A stretch of 64,000 bases of DNA from Scandinavium sp002470465 (GCF_040750395.1 NZ_JBFLVD010000029.1:62001-126000); one strand, 5' to 3'. Positions 33,493 to 43,204 are shown, counted from the stretch's first letter. Made by a program: numbers and translations. Notes: generated from the letters alone by a model not told the origin.

Positions 33493-33531
33493 TTAGCCGA
33501 CCGTACCCTCTGAATGAAAAGGTGCTTCACC

Positions 33532-34899
33532 ATGGCGACTTCATACTTACCCGTTGCAGAGCAGATCCTCGCCGCCGTTGGCGGTAAGGAAAATGTGGTT
33601 CACGCCACCCATTGTGCCACCCGGCTGCGCCTGAACCTGAAAGACGACTGCCATATTAATGAGGAGCAGCTTTATAAGCTGCCGGAAGTGGTCAAGTTGG
33701 TGAATAACGGCAGCCAGTTCCAGATAGTGATTGGTCCGAAAGTGGAGAAAGTCTTCGCGGCGCTGGGCACGTTGTTGACAAACGATAGCGCTCCTGCTGA
33801 ACAGCCCGTGCAAAAAAGCTCGCCACTCAATCGGCTGTTGGCGACACTTTCCGCCATCTTCACGCCGTACATCGGTGTGCTGGCGGGCGTAGGCGTGGTG
33901 AAAGGCCTTGTCGTGCTGTTGCAAACGATGGAGCTTATCTCGACGAAATCCTGGCTGTTTATTGTACTCAATGCGCTCTCCAGCGGCGTGTTCGTGATGC
34001 TGCCGCTGTTTATTGCCGTCACCGCTGCCGACAGGTTCAAAACAAGCCGCTTTACCGCGTTGGCGTTAACTGCGGCGATGATTTTCCCCCTGACCGACGC
34101 CGCCACGCCGAACAGCATTGAGATTTTCCACCTGACCTTTCCGCTGAAAATTTATGGTGGCGCGGTGATCCCGGCAATTTTTGCCGTCTGGTTCCTGAGC
34201 TACGTCGAACGCTGGTTTAAGAAGATGATCCCGGAAGTGGCGGCGCTGGTGTTTGTGCCTTGCCTGTCGCTGCTGGTATGCGGGTTTGTGGTCTTTACCG
34301 TGATTGGTCCGATTGCCGATTACGTGGGGATCGGCATCGCCAACGGCTACACCTGGCTATACAACCTGAGTCCGGTGCTTTCCGGTGCGCTGCTGGCAGG
34401 GATTGGACAGCTGTTCGTGGTGTTCGGCGTGCACTGGGGCATCATCCCGATTGCGCTCATCAACATGCAGGTGAACGGCTACGACACGGTGATGGCGATG
34501 TTTATGTCGGCGGTGATGGGCCAGTTCGGAGCGGCGTTCGGGGCTATCTTTATCGCCCGTAACCTGAAGGACAAACAGCTCGCGATTTCCGCATCCGTTT
34601 CCGCGTTCTTCGGCATCACCGAACCGGCGCTGTACGGCGTGAACCTGAAGTACCGCATGCTGTTTATTTTCGGCTGCATCGGGGCTGCACTTGGCGGGGC
34701 GATCACCGGGTTCCTGCGGGTGAAAACCTACAGCTTCCTGCCGGTACTGAACGTCTTTGAACTGGGGCTGTTCAGCGGCCCCGATTCGAAAGCCATCTAT
34801 GAGGTGATTGCGATTGTCGTCGCCTTTAGCGTTCCGGCAATCCTGACCATCCTTTATGGCAAAAGCCGCGTGCTGGTGCCCGCTACCGACCTGCGCTGA
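33532..34899 (+). CDS. PTS EIIBC component, glucose/beta-glucoside superfamily
   Basis: A 455-residue inner-membrane sugar transporter-phosphorylase. The N-terminal EIIB domain has the phospho-cysteine Cys28 (HCATRLRL), and the EIIC domain from about residue 100 has about ten hydrophobic segments and the GITEPALYGV motif. No EIIA domain is fused or encoded nearby, so it probably takes phosphate from a general EIIA such as Crr. ATG at 33532 has AAAAGGTG ahead; the earlier ATG at 33514 lacks a good site. It forms an operon with the SIS gene. The substrate is unknown. Confidence 0.9.
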   Translation: MATSYLPVAEQILAAVGGKENVVHATHCATRLRLNLKDDCHINEEQLYKLPEVVKLVNNGSQFQIVIGPKVEKVFAALGTLLTNDSAPAEQPVQKSSPLNRLLATLSAIFTPYIGVLAGVGVVKGLVVLLQTMELISTKSWLFIVLNALSSGVFVMLPLFIAVTAADRFKTSRFTALALTAAMIFPLTDAATPNSIEIFHLTFPLKIYGGAVIPAIFAVWFLSYVERWFKKMIPEVAALVFVPCLSLLVCGFVVFTVIGPIADYVGIGIANGYTWLYNLSPVLSGALLAGIGQLFVVFGVHWGIIPIALINMQVNGYDTVMAMFMSAVMGQFGAAFGAIFIARNLKDKQLAISASVSAFFGITEPALYGVNLKYRMLFIFGCIGAALGGAITGFLRVKTYSFLPVLNVFELGLFSGPDSKAIYEVIAIVVAFSVPAILTILYGKSRVLVPATDLR

Positions 34900-34948
34900 T
34901 TAGCCGTCGTGGTGAAAAGTTTGCAGGCCGCACCAGGCGGCCTGCAAA

Positions 34949-35803
34949 TCAAACCAGCGCCCCGTAAATCGTCAGCAGCGCCATGATAACAACGGTGACG
35001 TAAGAGGCCTTCTTCGCCATCGACACCGCCGCCTTTGGCGTTTCAACCTTATCGACATGTGGCTCACGGGCCAGCGAGAACTGCGCCAGCTGGGTCAGCA
35101 CCTGATACTGAGAGGAGTGACGATCGCCGAGCGAGGCAAACCACGCCGGAAGCGCTTTCTCGCCGTGACCAATCAACGCATACACCACGCCGACCAGGCG
35201 GACCGGCAGCCAATCCAGAACGTGAAGAATGGCATCCACGCCCGACTGCTGGCGATCGCGCGGCGTCTGATAGCGCGCCAGCCAGCTTTGCCAGGCTCGC
35301 AGGAAAGCGTAGCCCATCAGCGTGACCGGCCCCATCGGCCCGCCAACCACAAACCAGAACAGCGGCGCGAGATAAAAACGGTAGTTAATCCACAGCAGCG
35401 CGTTTTGCAGCTCACGCAGATACTCGCGTTCATCACAGCCCGGCGGCACGCCGTGAATCAACGTCAGCTCGCTCGCCATTGCGTCTCGTGCATGGGCATC
35501 ATCTCGTGATGCGGCTTTAAGATAGGCGTGATAATGCATCCGCACTTTCCCGGCACCGATACACAGCACGCCGAGCAGGATCCACACCACCAGCACCGGC
35601 ACGTTAAACAGTGCGCCCTGCAGACCACTCAGCAGCAGCCAGACGATCGCCATTGCAACAGCGGTCATCAGCAGCGTCACCACAAAAGAATACGTTTTGA
35701 CGCGACGGAACAGCACCTCCAGACGGTGATCGAGCTGCCAGTGCTCACCCAGCTTGAACAGACGTTCGGCAATCAGTACCAACAGAGTGGTAAACAGCGT
35801 CAT
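34949..35803 (-). CDS. ampE: Inner membrane protein AmpE
   Basis: A 284-residue integral membrane protein with about four hydrophobic segments and a large cytoplasmic loop, matching E. coli AmpE. It is thought to be a sensory or accessory protein linked to beta-lactamase induction, but its activity is unproven. ampE overlaps ampD by 4 nt (ATGA), so the pair is translationally coupled. No ampC or ampR lies in the window. Confidence 0.95.
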   Translation of the reverse strand: MTLFTTLLVLIAERLFKLGEHWQLDHRLEVLFRRVKTYSFVVTLLMTAVAMAIVWLLLSGLQGALFNVPVLVVWILLGVLCIGAGKVRMHYHAYLKAASRDDAHARDAMASELTLIHGVPPGCDEREYLRELQNALLWINYRFYLAPLFWFVVGGPMGPVTLMGYAFLRAWQSWLARYQTPRDRQQSGVDAILHVLDWLPVRLVGVVYALIGHGEKALPAWFASLGDRHSSQYQVLTQLAQFSLAREPHVDKVETPKAAVSMAKKASYVTVVIMALLTIYGALV

Positions 35804-36363
35804 CTCATCTCCTTATCTGACGGAAGGCTCACCAGAGCGCGGAAGCGTGCCCAGTCAAACGCCGGGCCAGGATCGGTTTTGCGCACAGGGGCAATGTCGG
35901 AATGGCCCGTCATATGCGTGGCAATCGCCGGATACATCGTCGACAGCAACCTGGCAACGGCTGCAAGCTGCTGATATTGCTCATCGGTATAGGCCAGAGT
36001 ATCCGTGCCTTCCAGTTCAATGCCAATCGAAAAATCATTACATCTTTCTCGCCCCTGATAGCTCGATACGCCCGCATGCCACGCACGTTTATCAAAAGGA
36101 ACATACTGCACGATTTCGCCGTCGCGGCGAATCAGGCAATGGGCAGAGACCCGTAAATGAGCGATTTCGGCAAAGAAAGGATGTGCATTTGGATCGATTG
36201 TTCCGGTGAATAATGCATCAATCCAGGGGCCGCCAAATTCGCCAGGCGGCAGGCTGATATTATGCACCACCAGAAGCGTCGGGGCTTCATCATCCGGGCG
36301 GCAATCATAATGCGGCGAAGGGACGCGGCGGGCTTCGTCCAGCCAGCCATCGTGCAACTGCAT
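35800..36363 (-). CDS. ampD: 1,6-anhydro-N-acetylmuramyl-L-alanine amidase
   Basis: Cytoplasmic zinc amidase that splits anhydro-muropeptides during cell-wall recycling. Loss of it de-represses chromosomal ampC beta-lactamase in species that carry ampR. Zinc ligands are His34 (VVHNISLP) and the histidine and aspartate in GHSDIAPVRKTDPG near residues 154-164. The 187-residue length fits the family (183 in E. coli). It is divergent from nadC. The sequence appears intact. Confidence 0.96.
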   Translation of the reverse strand: MQLHDGWLDEARRVPSPHYDCRPDDEAPTLLVVHNISLPPGEFGGPWIDALFTGTIDPNAHPFFAEIAHLRVSAHCLIRRDGEIVQYVPFDKRAWHAGVSSYQGRERCNDFSIGIELEGTDTLAYTDEQYQQLAAVARLLSTMYPAIATHMTGHSDIAPVRKTDPGPAFDWARFRALVSLPSDKEMR

Positions 36364-36450
36364 GCAGGCTCTCCTTAATCTATGGTGCTGAAATCCGGTT
36401 CAGAGTAGCATGTTTATAACTTATGATTCCTTACCATTTGGAGTTTTATC

Positions 36451-37344
36451 ATGCCGCCTCGCCGCTACAATCCTGAGCATCGTCGTGACGCGCTGCTGGA
36501 ACGTATTAACCTTGATATCCCTGCTGCCGTCGCCCACGCGCTACGTGAAGATTTAGGCGGTGAAGTGAATGCCGCGAACGACATCACGGCCCAACTGTTA
36601 CCTGAAGATTCGCGTTCTCATGCGGTGGTGATCACCCGTGAAGCTGGCGTATTTTGCGGCAAACGCTGGGTAGAGGAAGTGTTTATTCAGCTCGCAGGCA
36701 GCGAAGTTGCCCTGACATGGCACGTGGAAGATGGCGACGTACTGATCGAAAACCAGCCGCTGTTCGAACTGAATGGCCCCTCCCGCGTGTTGTTAACCGG
36801 CGAGCGTACGGCGCTCAATTTCGTGCAAACACTTTCCGGCGTCGCAAGCACCGTGCGCCGCTATGTTGATTTGCTGGAAGGCACCAAAACTCAGTTGCTC
36901 GACACCCGTAAAACCTTACCCGGCCTGCGCACAGCCCTGAAGTACGCCGTGCTCTGCGGTGGCGGCGCCAACCATCGCCTGGGATTATCCGACGCGTTTC
37001 TGATCAAAGAGAACCACATCATTGCGTCTGGCTCCGTGCGCCAGGCCGTCGAGAAAGCCTTCTGGCTGCACCCGGACGTGCCGGTAGAAGTGGAAGTGGA
37101 AAGTCTTGAAGAACTCCAGGATGCCCTGAAGGCCGGGGCAGATATCATCATGCTGGATAACTTCGAAACCGAACAGATGCGCGAAGCAGTGAAGCTGACT
37201 AACGGTCAGGCACGGCTGGAAGTGTCCGGTAACGTCACTTTCGACACCATCCGTGAATTTGCCGAAACTGGTGTGGATTATATTTCTGTGGGCGCGTTGA
37301 CCAAGCACATTCAGGCGCTCGATCTTTCCATGCGCTTTAAGTAA
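36451..37344 (+). CDS. nadC: Quinolinate phosphoribosyltransferase (decarboxylating)
   Basis: Converts quinolinate and PRPP to nicotinate mononucleotide in NAD synthesis. Visible signatures are RKTLPGLR near residue 152, GGGANHRLGLSDAFLIKENH near 170-189 and the phosphate-binding LEVSGNVTFD near 251. The 297-residue length matches E. coli. Single gene, divergent from ampD with an 87-nt spacer; no clear NadR box was seen. Confidence 0.97.
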   Translation: MPPRRYNPEHRRDALLERINLDIPAAVAHALREDLGGEVNAANDITAQLLPEDSRSHAVVITREAGVFCGKRWVEEVFIQLAGSEVALTWHVEDGDVLIENQPLFELNGPSRVLLTGERTALNFVQTLSGVASTVRRYVDLLEGTKTQLLDTRKTLPGLRTALKYAVLCGGGANHRLGLSDAFLIKENHIIASGSVRQAVEKAFWLHPDVPVEVEVESLEELQDALKAGADIIMLDNFETEQMREAVKLTNGQARLEVSGNVTFDTIREFAETGVDYISVGALTKHIQALDLSMRFK

Positions 37345-37509
37345 AACCTGGAGATGCGAAGGGGATATCTCGATCCCCTTCGCAGCTTTTCGCAACGCTG
37401 CTGCAAGTCATGAAATAATTCAGAAGCCCCCTTCCCGATTTCCTTTTTGCCTTTCGCTATTTCCTGCCGCTGCCGTCTACAGTGCTCCCGTCAAACTAAG
37501 GAGCAACTT

Positions 37510-37947
37510 ATGGATAAACAGCAAGGATTCACCCTGATTGAGCTGATGGTCGTCATCGGTATTATCGCCATTCTCAGTGCCATCGGCATTCCGGCCTACC
37601 AGAACTACCTGCGCAAAGCCGCGCTAACCGACATGCTGCAAACTTTTGTACCCTATCGAACCGCGATCGAGCTATGTGCGCTCGATCATGGCGGGATCGC
37701 CCCCTGTGACGGAAGCAGTAACGGCATTCCTGCGCCAGCCACCAGCCGCTATGTTTCTGCCATGGAGATCGCTCAGGGCACCGTTACCTTAACAGGCCAG
37801 GAGAGCCTCAACGGACTAAGCGTGACGCTAAAGCCAGTCTGGAGCGATGCTAACGGCATAACCGGTTGGCAGAGAACCTGCAACATAGCCAGCGACAGCG
37901 CGCTTAAGCAGGCCTGCGAAGACGTTTTCCGCTTTGACGCAGCCTGA
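37510..37947 (+). CDS. ppdD: Type IV prepilin-like major pilin PpdD
   Basis: A 145-residue type IVa prepilin. The short leader MDKQQG ends before FTLIELMVV, the prepilin peptidase site, with Glu5 of the mature protein present; a hydrophobic helix follows. Two cysteines near the C-terminus (TCNIASD and QACEDV) can form the D-loop disulfide. In E. coli ppdD is silent under normal conditions but can form pili. hofB and hofC follow at once, so ppdD-hofB-hofC is an operon. Confidence 0.95.
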   Translation: MDKQQGFTLIELMVVIGIIAILSAIGIPAYQNYLRKAALTDMLQTFVPYRTAIELCALDHGGIAPCDGSSNGIPAPATSRYVSAMEIAQGTVTLTGQESLNGLSVTLKPVWSDANGITGWQRTCNIASDSALKQACEDVFRFDAA

Positions 37948-37957
37948 GGATGCGAGG

Positions 37958-39343
37958 ATGAATCACGATCAGCTCGTCACACTTTGTCAGCGGCACCGTG
38001 CCGTGCTGCTGAGTAACGACGACCAGATGCTGAGCATTGCCGTTGTCGGTTCGCAGCCCGTTGAACTCATGGACGCACTGCGTTTTGCCACTCACAAGCG
38101 GATAGACATCGAATGCTGGGAACAGACGCGGATGGACAAACATCTGCATACCGCCCTGGAGTCTCACCTGCCCATAGCGCGCGATGACACGGGCAACATC
38201 GTTGAGCTGCTGAACCAGACGTTTGAGCAGGCGTTACAGCAGCGGGCATCGGACATACACTTTGAACCTGGCGAAGAAGTCCTTCGCATACGTTTACGGG
38301 TAGACGGCGTGCTGCACGCCCTCCCAGCTTTCTCACCCATGCTAAGCAACCCATTGATTGCCCGCCTCAAAGTATTGGGCAATCTGGATATTGCCGAGCG
38401 AAGGCTGCCGCAGGACGGACAATTTACCGTTGATATTGCCGGACGCAGCGTCTCCTTTCGTATCGCCACGCTCCCGTGTCGCGGCGGAGAAAAAGTCGTA
38501 CTGCGCCTGCTGCATCAGGTCACGCAGGCGCTGGATGTCACCGCTTTAGGGATGAGCAACGCCCAGCTTCAGGCCTTTCGCCAGGCGCTGACCCAGCCTC
38601 AGGGGCTGATGCTGGTCACGGGCCCGACGGGAAGCGGCAAAACGGTAACCCTGTACAGCGCGTTGCAGGAACGAAATCGCCCCGAGATCAACCTGTGCAG
38701 CGTTGAAGATCCGGTCGAAATTCCGCTCGACGGGATCAACCAGACGCAGATCAACACCCGCGCGGGGCTGACATTTCAAAGCGTGCTGCGGGCATTGCTT
38801 CGCCAGGATCCCGACGTGGTGATGGTGGGTGAAATTCGCGACGCTGAAACGGCTGAAATCGCCATTAAAGCGGCGCAGACCGGGCATCTTGTGCTCTCAA
38901 CGTTGCACACGAACTCCACTACCGAAACGCTCGTTCGTCTGCAACAAATGGGCGTCGCCCGCTGGATGATCTCCTCAGCCCTGCTGCTGGTCATTGCGCA
39001 GCGGCTGGTACGTCGGCTGTGTCCTCACTGTTGCGAGCAGCAAGGTGATTACGAAGCTATGCCCGGAACGTTGTGGCCTCGCCCTCTGCCGCACTGGCGA
39101 GCCGTTGGCTGCGAACACTGTTACCACGGTTACCATGGCCGCATTGCGCTATTTGAGGTGCTGGCGATTACGCCAGAGTTAAAACAGGCGATTGTCAGCG
39201 GCAGCACGCCTGAAGAAGTGGAGCAGTTAGCACGCCGATCGGGCATGACGACACTGTTTGAGCACGGCTGCGAAGCTGTGGAGCGAGGGCAAACTACGGT
39301 GGAAGAACTGTTGCGCGTTTTGGGTGTTCCTCATGGCACCTAA
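37958..39343 (+). CDS. hofB: Type IV pilus/type II secretion assembly ATPase HofB
   Basis: Cytoplasmic ATPase of the GspE/PilB family that drives pilin polymerisation. It has an N-terminal domain, Walker A GPTGSGKT (residues 222-229), the Asp box near 248 and a Walker B region (PDVVMVGEIRD). A zinc-binding tetracysteine motif, RLCPHCCEQQ and GCEHCYHG, lies near residues 353-395. ATG at 37958 gives 461 residues as in E. coli. It starts 10 nt behind the ppdD stop and overlaps hofC by 11 nt. Confidence 0.95.
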   Translation: MNHDQLVTLCQRHRAVLLSNDDQMLSIAVVGSQPVELMDALRFATHKRIDIECWEQTRMDKHLHTALESHLPIARDDTGNIVELLNQTFEQALQQRASDIHFEPGEEVLRIRLRVDGVLHALPAFSPMLSNPLIARLKVLGNLDIAERRLPQDGQFTVDIAGRSVSFRIATLPCRGGEKVVLRLLHQVTQALDVTALGMSNAQLQAFRQALTQPQGLMLVTGPTGSGKTVTLYSALQERNRPEINLCSVEDPVEIPLDGINQTQINTRAGLTFQSVLRALLRQDPDVVMVGEIRDAETAEIAIKAAQTGHLVLSTLHTNSTTETLVRLQQMGVARWMISSALLLVIAQRLVRRLCPHCCEQQGDYEAMPGTLWPRPLPHWRAVGCEHCYHGYHGRIALFEVLAITPELKQAIVSGSTPEEVEQLARRSGMTTLFEHGCEAVERGQTTVEELLRVLGVPHGT

Positions 39344-40532
39344 ATGTCTCTGGTACTGGCGAGGGGTGACAGAACAGGGGGAAGCCAGAGAGGGCAGCGT
39401 CTGGGCGGAGAATAAAATTGTCGCCCTGGAGCTGGCCGAATCTGAAGGCATAGCACCGTTAACAATCTCACGCAAGACAACGTACAAATCGCAGTGGCAA
39501 ACCCGGCACAGCAGCGAGTTAATGCACCAGCTTGCCACGCTGCTTCAGGCGGGATTGACGCTCTCCGGCAGCCTGCAGCTTTTAGCAGAGCAACATCCGA
39601 TACCGCAGTGGCAAGCGCTGATGCAGGATCTGGCTCGCAGGCTCGCTCAGGGAGAGCCCCTTTCCACCGCGATGCAGCAGTGGCCGGAGGCTTTTCCACC
39701 GCTTTATCCCGCCCTGATTCAGGCGGGCGAAATGACCGGTAAGCTGGATTACTGCTGCACGCATCTTGCGCGCCAACAGGAAGAACAGCGCCAGCTGAGC
39801 CTGAAGGTGAAAAAAGCGCTGCGCTACCCGATGATCATCCTGCTGCTGGCGCTGTTGGTCGTGACTGGCATGAGCGGATTTGTGTTGCCGGAATTTGCTG
39901 CCATTTATCGCACCTTTAACACACCGCTGCCTGCGCTAACCCGAATGGTTATGGCGCTTTCCACCGCCGTTCAACAGGGTTTACCGCTCATTTTAGGGCT
40001 TGCTGTTCTGCCCTTTATCCTGCGGCCGCTGCTGCAACGTAGCCCTCGCTGGCAGCAGTTTCGTCCTCAGGTTCTGTTGAGAATACCGGTCGTTTCAGGA
40101 TTAGTTCGGGGGCAAATGCTGAGTCAGATTTATACCGTTCTGGCGCTAACCCAGAATGCCGGGATCCCTTTTCTGCAAGGGCTGGAAAGCGTCCAGAAAA
40201 CGCTGACCTGCCCCTGGTGGCGAGGCGTCATCGAACAGATGATTGGCGCGATTGCATCGGGGAACGCTGTCTGGCAGGCCATGGAGGCACAAAGCATCTT
40301 TACGCCCTTGTGTAAGCAGCTGGTCAGAACGGGAGAAGTGTCAGGCGCGCTGGATAGCATGCTGGAAAATCTGGCTCAGTATCATAGTCAGCAAACGCAT
40401 CAGCAGGCGGATAACCTGGCCACGCTACTGGAACCCGTTATGTTACTGGTGACGGGAGTCATCATCGGCACGCTGGTGGTGGCGATGTACCTGCCGATAT
40501 TTCATTTGGGAGATGCAATTAGCGGGGGATAA
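39333..40532 (+). CDS. hofC: Type IV pilus inner-membrane platform protein HofC
   Basis: A 399-residue GspF/PilC-family platform protein with two GspF domains (about 60-180 and 265-385) and three membrane segments (near 165-190, 215-235 and the C-terminus). Its start at 39333 overlaps the hofB end by 11 nt, which points to coupled translation. The remaining pilus genes (secretin, pilM-P equivalents) are not in the window. Confidence 0.94.
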   Translation: MAPKCLWYWRGVTEQGEAREGSVWAENKIVALELAESEGIAPLTISRKTTYKSQWQTRHSSELMHQLATLLQAGLTLSGSLQLLAEQHPIPQWQALMQDLARRLAQGEPLSTAMQQWPEAFPPLYPALIQAGEMTGKLDYCCTHLARQQEEQRQLSLKVKKALRYPMIILLLALLVVTGMSGFVLPEFAAIYRTFNTPLPALTRMVMALSTAVQQGLPLILGLAVLPFILRPLLQRSPRWQQFRPQVLLRIPVVSGLVRGQMLSQIYTVLALTQNAGIPFLQGLESVQKTLTCPWWRGVIEQMIGAIASGNAVWQAMEAQSIFTPLCKQLVRTGEVSGALDSMLENLAQYHSQQTHQQADNLATLLEPVMLLVTGVIIGTLVVAMYLPIFHLGDAISGG

Positions 40533-40568
40533 ACGCTGGCGCGGTCGCTACGCCAGCGTCTGACGTCA

Positions 40569-41612
40569 TTACAGGCTGTTGAACACGCGGTTCTCTTGTT
40601 CCTGAACGCGGATAAAAGTGGTGCGCTTGGTCAGCTCTTTCAGGCGTGCAGCACCAACATACGTACAGGCAGAACGCAGGCCGCCGAGAATATCACGCGC
40701 GGTATGTTCAACCGGGCCACGCAGCGTCAGCTTAACGGTTTTACCTTCAGCTGCACGGTATTTTGCAACACCACCCACGTGACGGTTCATCGCCGATTCA
40801 GAGCTCATGCCGTAGAACAGCATGAACTTCTCACCGTTCTCTTCAACCACGGTGCCGCCGCTCTCTTCGTGACCGGCCAGCATACCGCCCAGCATCACGA
40901 AGTCCGCACCGCCGCCGAAGGCTTTCGCTACATCGCCTGGCATGGTGCAACCACCATCGCTGACGATCTGACCGCCCAGGCCGTGAGCCGCATCGGCACA
41001 TTCAATCACAGCAGAGAGCTGCGGATAGCCAACGCCCGTTTTCACGCGAGTGGTACACACGGAACCCGGGCCAATACCCACTTTAACGATGTCTGCACCA
41101 GCCAGAATCAGCTCTTCGCACATTTCACCCGTTACCACGTTACCGGCACAGATAGTCTTGTCTTTCCAGGCATCACGCGCTTTCGATACGAACTGCACGA
41201 AGTGCTCGGAGTAGCCGTTTGCCACGTCGATACACACAAAACTCAGGGCAGGATTCAGATTCAGGATCTGCTTCGTCTTATCGAAATCCGCGTCGGACGT
41301 GCCGGTTGAGACCATGACATGCTTCAAAACATCTTCAGAAACGCTTGCCGTAAAATCGCGCCATTCCTCAACGGAATAGTGTTTGTGTACAGCGGTCAGA
41401 ATACCAAACGCAGCCAGCGCTTTTGCCATCGCAAACGTGCCAACGGTATCCATATTTGCGGCAATAACAGGCACACCAGACCAGGTTTTTCCGGAATGTT
41501 TAAAGGTGTATTCGCGTTCCAGCTCAACTTCGGAACGGCTTTTGAGGGTAGAGCGTTTAGGGCGGATAAGAACGTCTTTGAAACCTAACTTCAGATCTTC
41601 TTCGATACGCAT
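40569..41612 (-). CDS. guaC: GMP reductase
   Basis: NADPH-dependent deamination of GMP to IMP in purine salvage. TIM-barrel of the IMPDH/GMPR family with the catalytic cysteine in GPGSVCTTR (Cys186), and without a CBS domain, which sets it apart from IMPDH. The 347-residue length equals E. coli. It converges with hofC and is divergent from coaE. A promoter candidate lies at 41669-41696. Confidence 0.97.
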   Translation of the reverse strand: MRIEEDLKLGFKDVLIRPKRSTLKSRSEVELEREYTFKHSGKTWSGVPVIAANMDTVGTFAMAKALAAFGILTAVHKHYSVEEWRDFTASVSEDVLKHVMVSTGTSDADFDKTKQILNLNPALSFVCIDVANGYSEHFVQFVSKARDAWKDKTICAGNVVTGEMCEELILAGADIVKVGIGPGSVCTTRVKTGVGYPQLSAVIECADAAHGLGGQIVSDGGCTMPGDVAKAFGGGADFVMLGGMLAGHEESGGTVVEENGEKFMLFYGMSSESAMNRHVGGVAKYRAAEGKTVKLTLRGPVEHTARDILGGLRSACTYVGAARLKELTKRTTFIRVQEQENRVFNSL

Positions 41613-41668
41613 GTGCGGATTCCTGGGGTTAGAGGCAAAAATGGGCTAAGCACAACTCCAGTGACGTT

Positions 41669-41696
41669 ATCATACGCAGTAATCATCCCTTCGCAA
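41669..41696 (-). promoter_or_regulatory. Putative guaC promoter
   Basis: On the minus strand, -35 TTGCGA (41691-41696), 16-nt spacer, -10 TATGAT (41669-41674), about 57 nt before the guaC start. Confidence 0.45.
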
Positions 41697-41840
41697 GACT
41701 GCGATTTTCACTTTTTTTACGCTACAATCGTTCAAATTTACTTGGTGAACAGCGAACTTTCAGTCCATCGCGACAGTTATTGAAAGCTTATATTTCAACC
41801 AATTGATTTTTAGCGGTAATTCTTCACAGGACAAGGTGGT

Positions 41841-42461
41841 ATGGTCTATACAGTGGCGTTAACAGGCGGCATCGGCAGCGGGAAAAGTACCGTTGCAGCG
41901 GCTTTTGCCAACCTGGGAACCGACATTGTTGATGCCGATATCATTGCCCGCCAGGTGGTCGAGCCGGGTTCACCGGCGTTAGCCACCATCGTCAGCCGTT
42001 ATGGCGCAGAAATGCTGATGGCAGATGGCACGCTCAACCGCCGTCAGTTACGGGAGCGTATTTTTGCGCACGCAGATGAAAAGATTTGGCTGAATGCCTT
42101 ACTCCATCCGCTGATTCAACAAGAAACCCAGCGCCAGATGAAGCAGGCGACGTCACCCTACGTGCTCTGGGTCGTGCCGCTGTTAGTTGAAAATCATCTC
42201 TGGCAAAAGGCCAATCGCGTGCTGGTCGTCGACGTTTCAGAGGAAACGCAGCTCCTGCGCACCACACAGCGTGACCATGTGACTGAAGCACACGCAAAAC
42301 AAATTATTGCCGCCCAGGCCACGCGCGAACAGCGTCTTGCCGTGGCGGATGACGTCATTGATAACAACGGCGCACCAGATGCCATTGCATTGGATGTAGC
42401 CCGCCTGCATGCCCACTATCTTGAGCTGGCGCATCAGGCCGATTTACAGGAAAAACCGTAA
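41841..42461 (+). CDS. coaE: Dephospho-CoA kinase
   Basis: Phosphorylates the 3'-OH of dephospho-CoA, the last step of CoA synthesis. P-loop GGIGSGKST lies at residues 9-17, and the DADIIARQVVEPG segment binds substrate. The 206-residue length matches E. coli. Its stop overlaps zapD by 1 nt (TAATG); coaE-zapD-yacG form one operon. Confidence 0.97.
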   Translation: MVYTVALTGGIGSGKSTVAAAFANLGTDIVDADIIARQVVEPGSPALATIVSRYGAEMLMADGTLNRRQLRERIFAHADEKIWLNALLHPLIQQETQRQMKQATSPYVLWVVPLLVENHLWQKANRVLVVDVSEETQLLRTTQRDHVTEAHAKQIIAAQATREQRLAVADDVIDNNGAPDAIALDVARLHAHYLELAHQADLQEKP

Positions 42462-43204
42462 TGCACACCCACGTCCTTTTTGAACATCCCCTGAATGAGA
42501 AAATGCGCACCTGGCTACGTATTGAGTTTCTGATTCAGCAACTGAACTGTAATCTGCCGGTTCAGGATCACGCCAGCGCCCTGCATTTTTTCAGGAACAT
42601 CAGTGATTTACTGGATGTGTTTGAGCGAGGTGAAGTGCGCACCGAACTGCTGAAAGAGCTGGAGCGCCAGCAGCGTAAACTGAAGCAGTGGGATGAAGTG
42701 CCGGGTGTTGATAAAAGCCGTATTGAAGCGTTACGTCAGCAGCTTAAAAACAGCAGCGGTATTTTGATGACGGCCCCACGCATTGGGCAGTTGCTGCGTG
42801 AAGATAAGCTGATTGGCCTGGTACGCCAGCGTCTGAGTATCCCCGGCGGCTGTTGCAGCTTCGATTTACCCACTCTGCACATCTGGCTGCACGCACCGCA
42901 GAGCAAACGTGACGCGCAGGTTTATCACTGGCTGGAAAGCCTGGAGCCGATGAACCAGGCATTAACGCTGATTCTCGATCTTATCCGTAACTCCGCCCCC
43001 TATCGCAAACAGACCAGCCTGAACGGCTTTTTCCAGGACAACGGTGATGATGCCGACCTGCTGCGTCTGCAGCTGGCACTCGACGATCAGCTCTATCCAC
43101 AAATATCCGGACATAAGAGCCGCTTCGCCATCCGCTTCCTGCCGCTGGACAGCGAAAACGGCCTCGTGCCCGAGCGTCTGGATTTCGAACTGGCCTGCTG
43201 TTAA
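42461..43204 (+). CDS. zapD: Z-ring-associated cell division protein ZapD
   Basis: Cytoplasmic protein that crosslinks FtsZ filaments and helps keep the Z-ring compact. At 247 residues it matches E. coli ZapD (YacF) from start (EHPLNEKMRTWLRIE) to the end (LDFELACC), with an alpha-helical N-terminal half and a beta-rich C-terminal half. It overlaps coaE by 1 nt and is followed by yacG after 9 nt. Its target ftsZ is 5 kb away on the other strand. Confidence 0.96.
   Translation: MHTHVLFEHPLNEKMRTWLRIEFLIQQLNCNLPVQDHASALHFFRNISDLLDVFERGEVRTELLKELERQQRKLKQWDEVPGVDKSRIEALRQQLKNSSGILMTAPRIGQLLREDKLIGLVRQRLSIPGGCCSFDLPTLHIWLHAPQSKRDAQVYHWLESLEPMNQALTLILDLIRNSAPYRKQTSLNGFFQDNGDDADLLRLQLALDDQLYPQISGHKSRFAIRFLPLDSENGLVPERLDFELACC

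Noticed and set aside
36400..36435. Possible NadR box (TGTTTA) before nadC
   Set aside because: Only one half-site is present; the second half does not match, and nadC is not a known NadR target.
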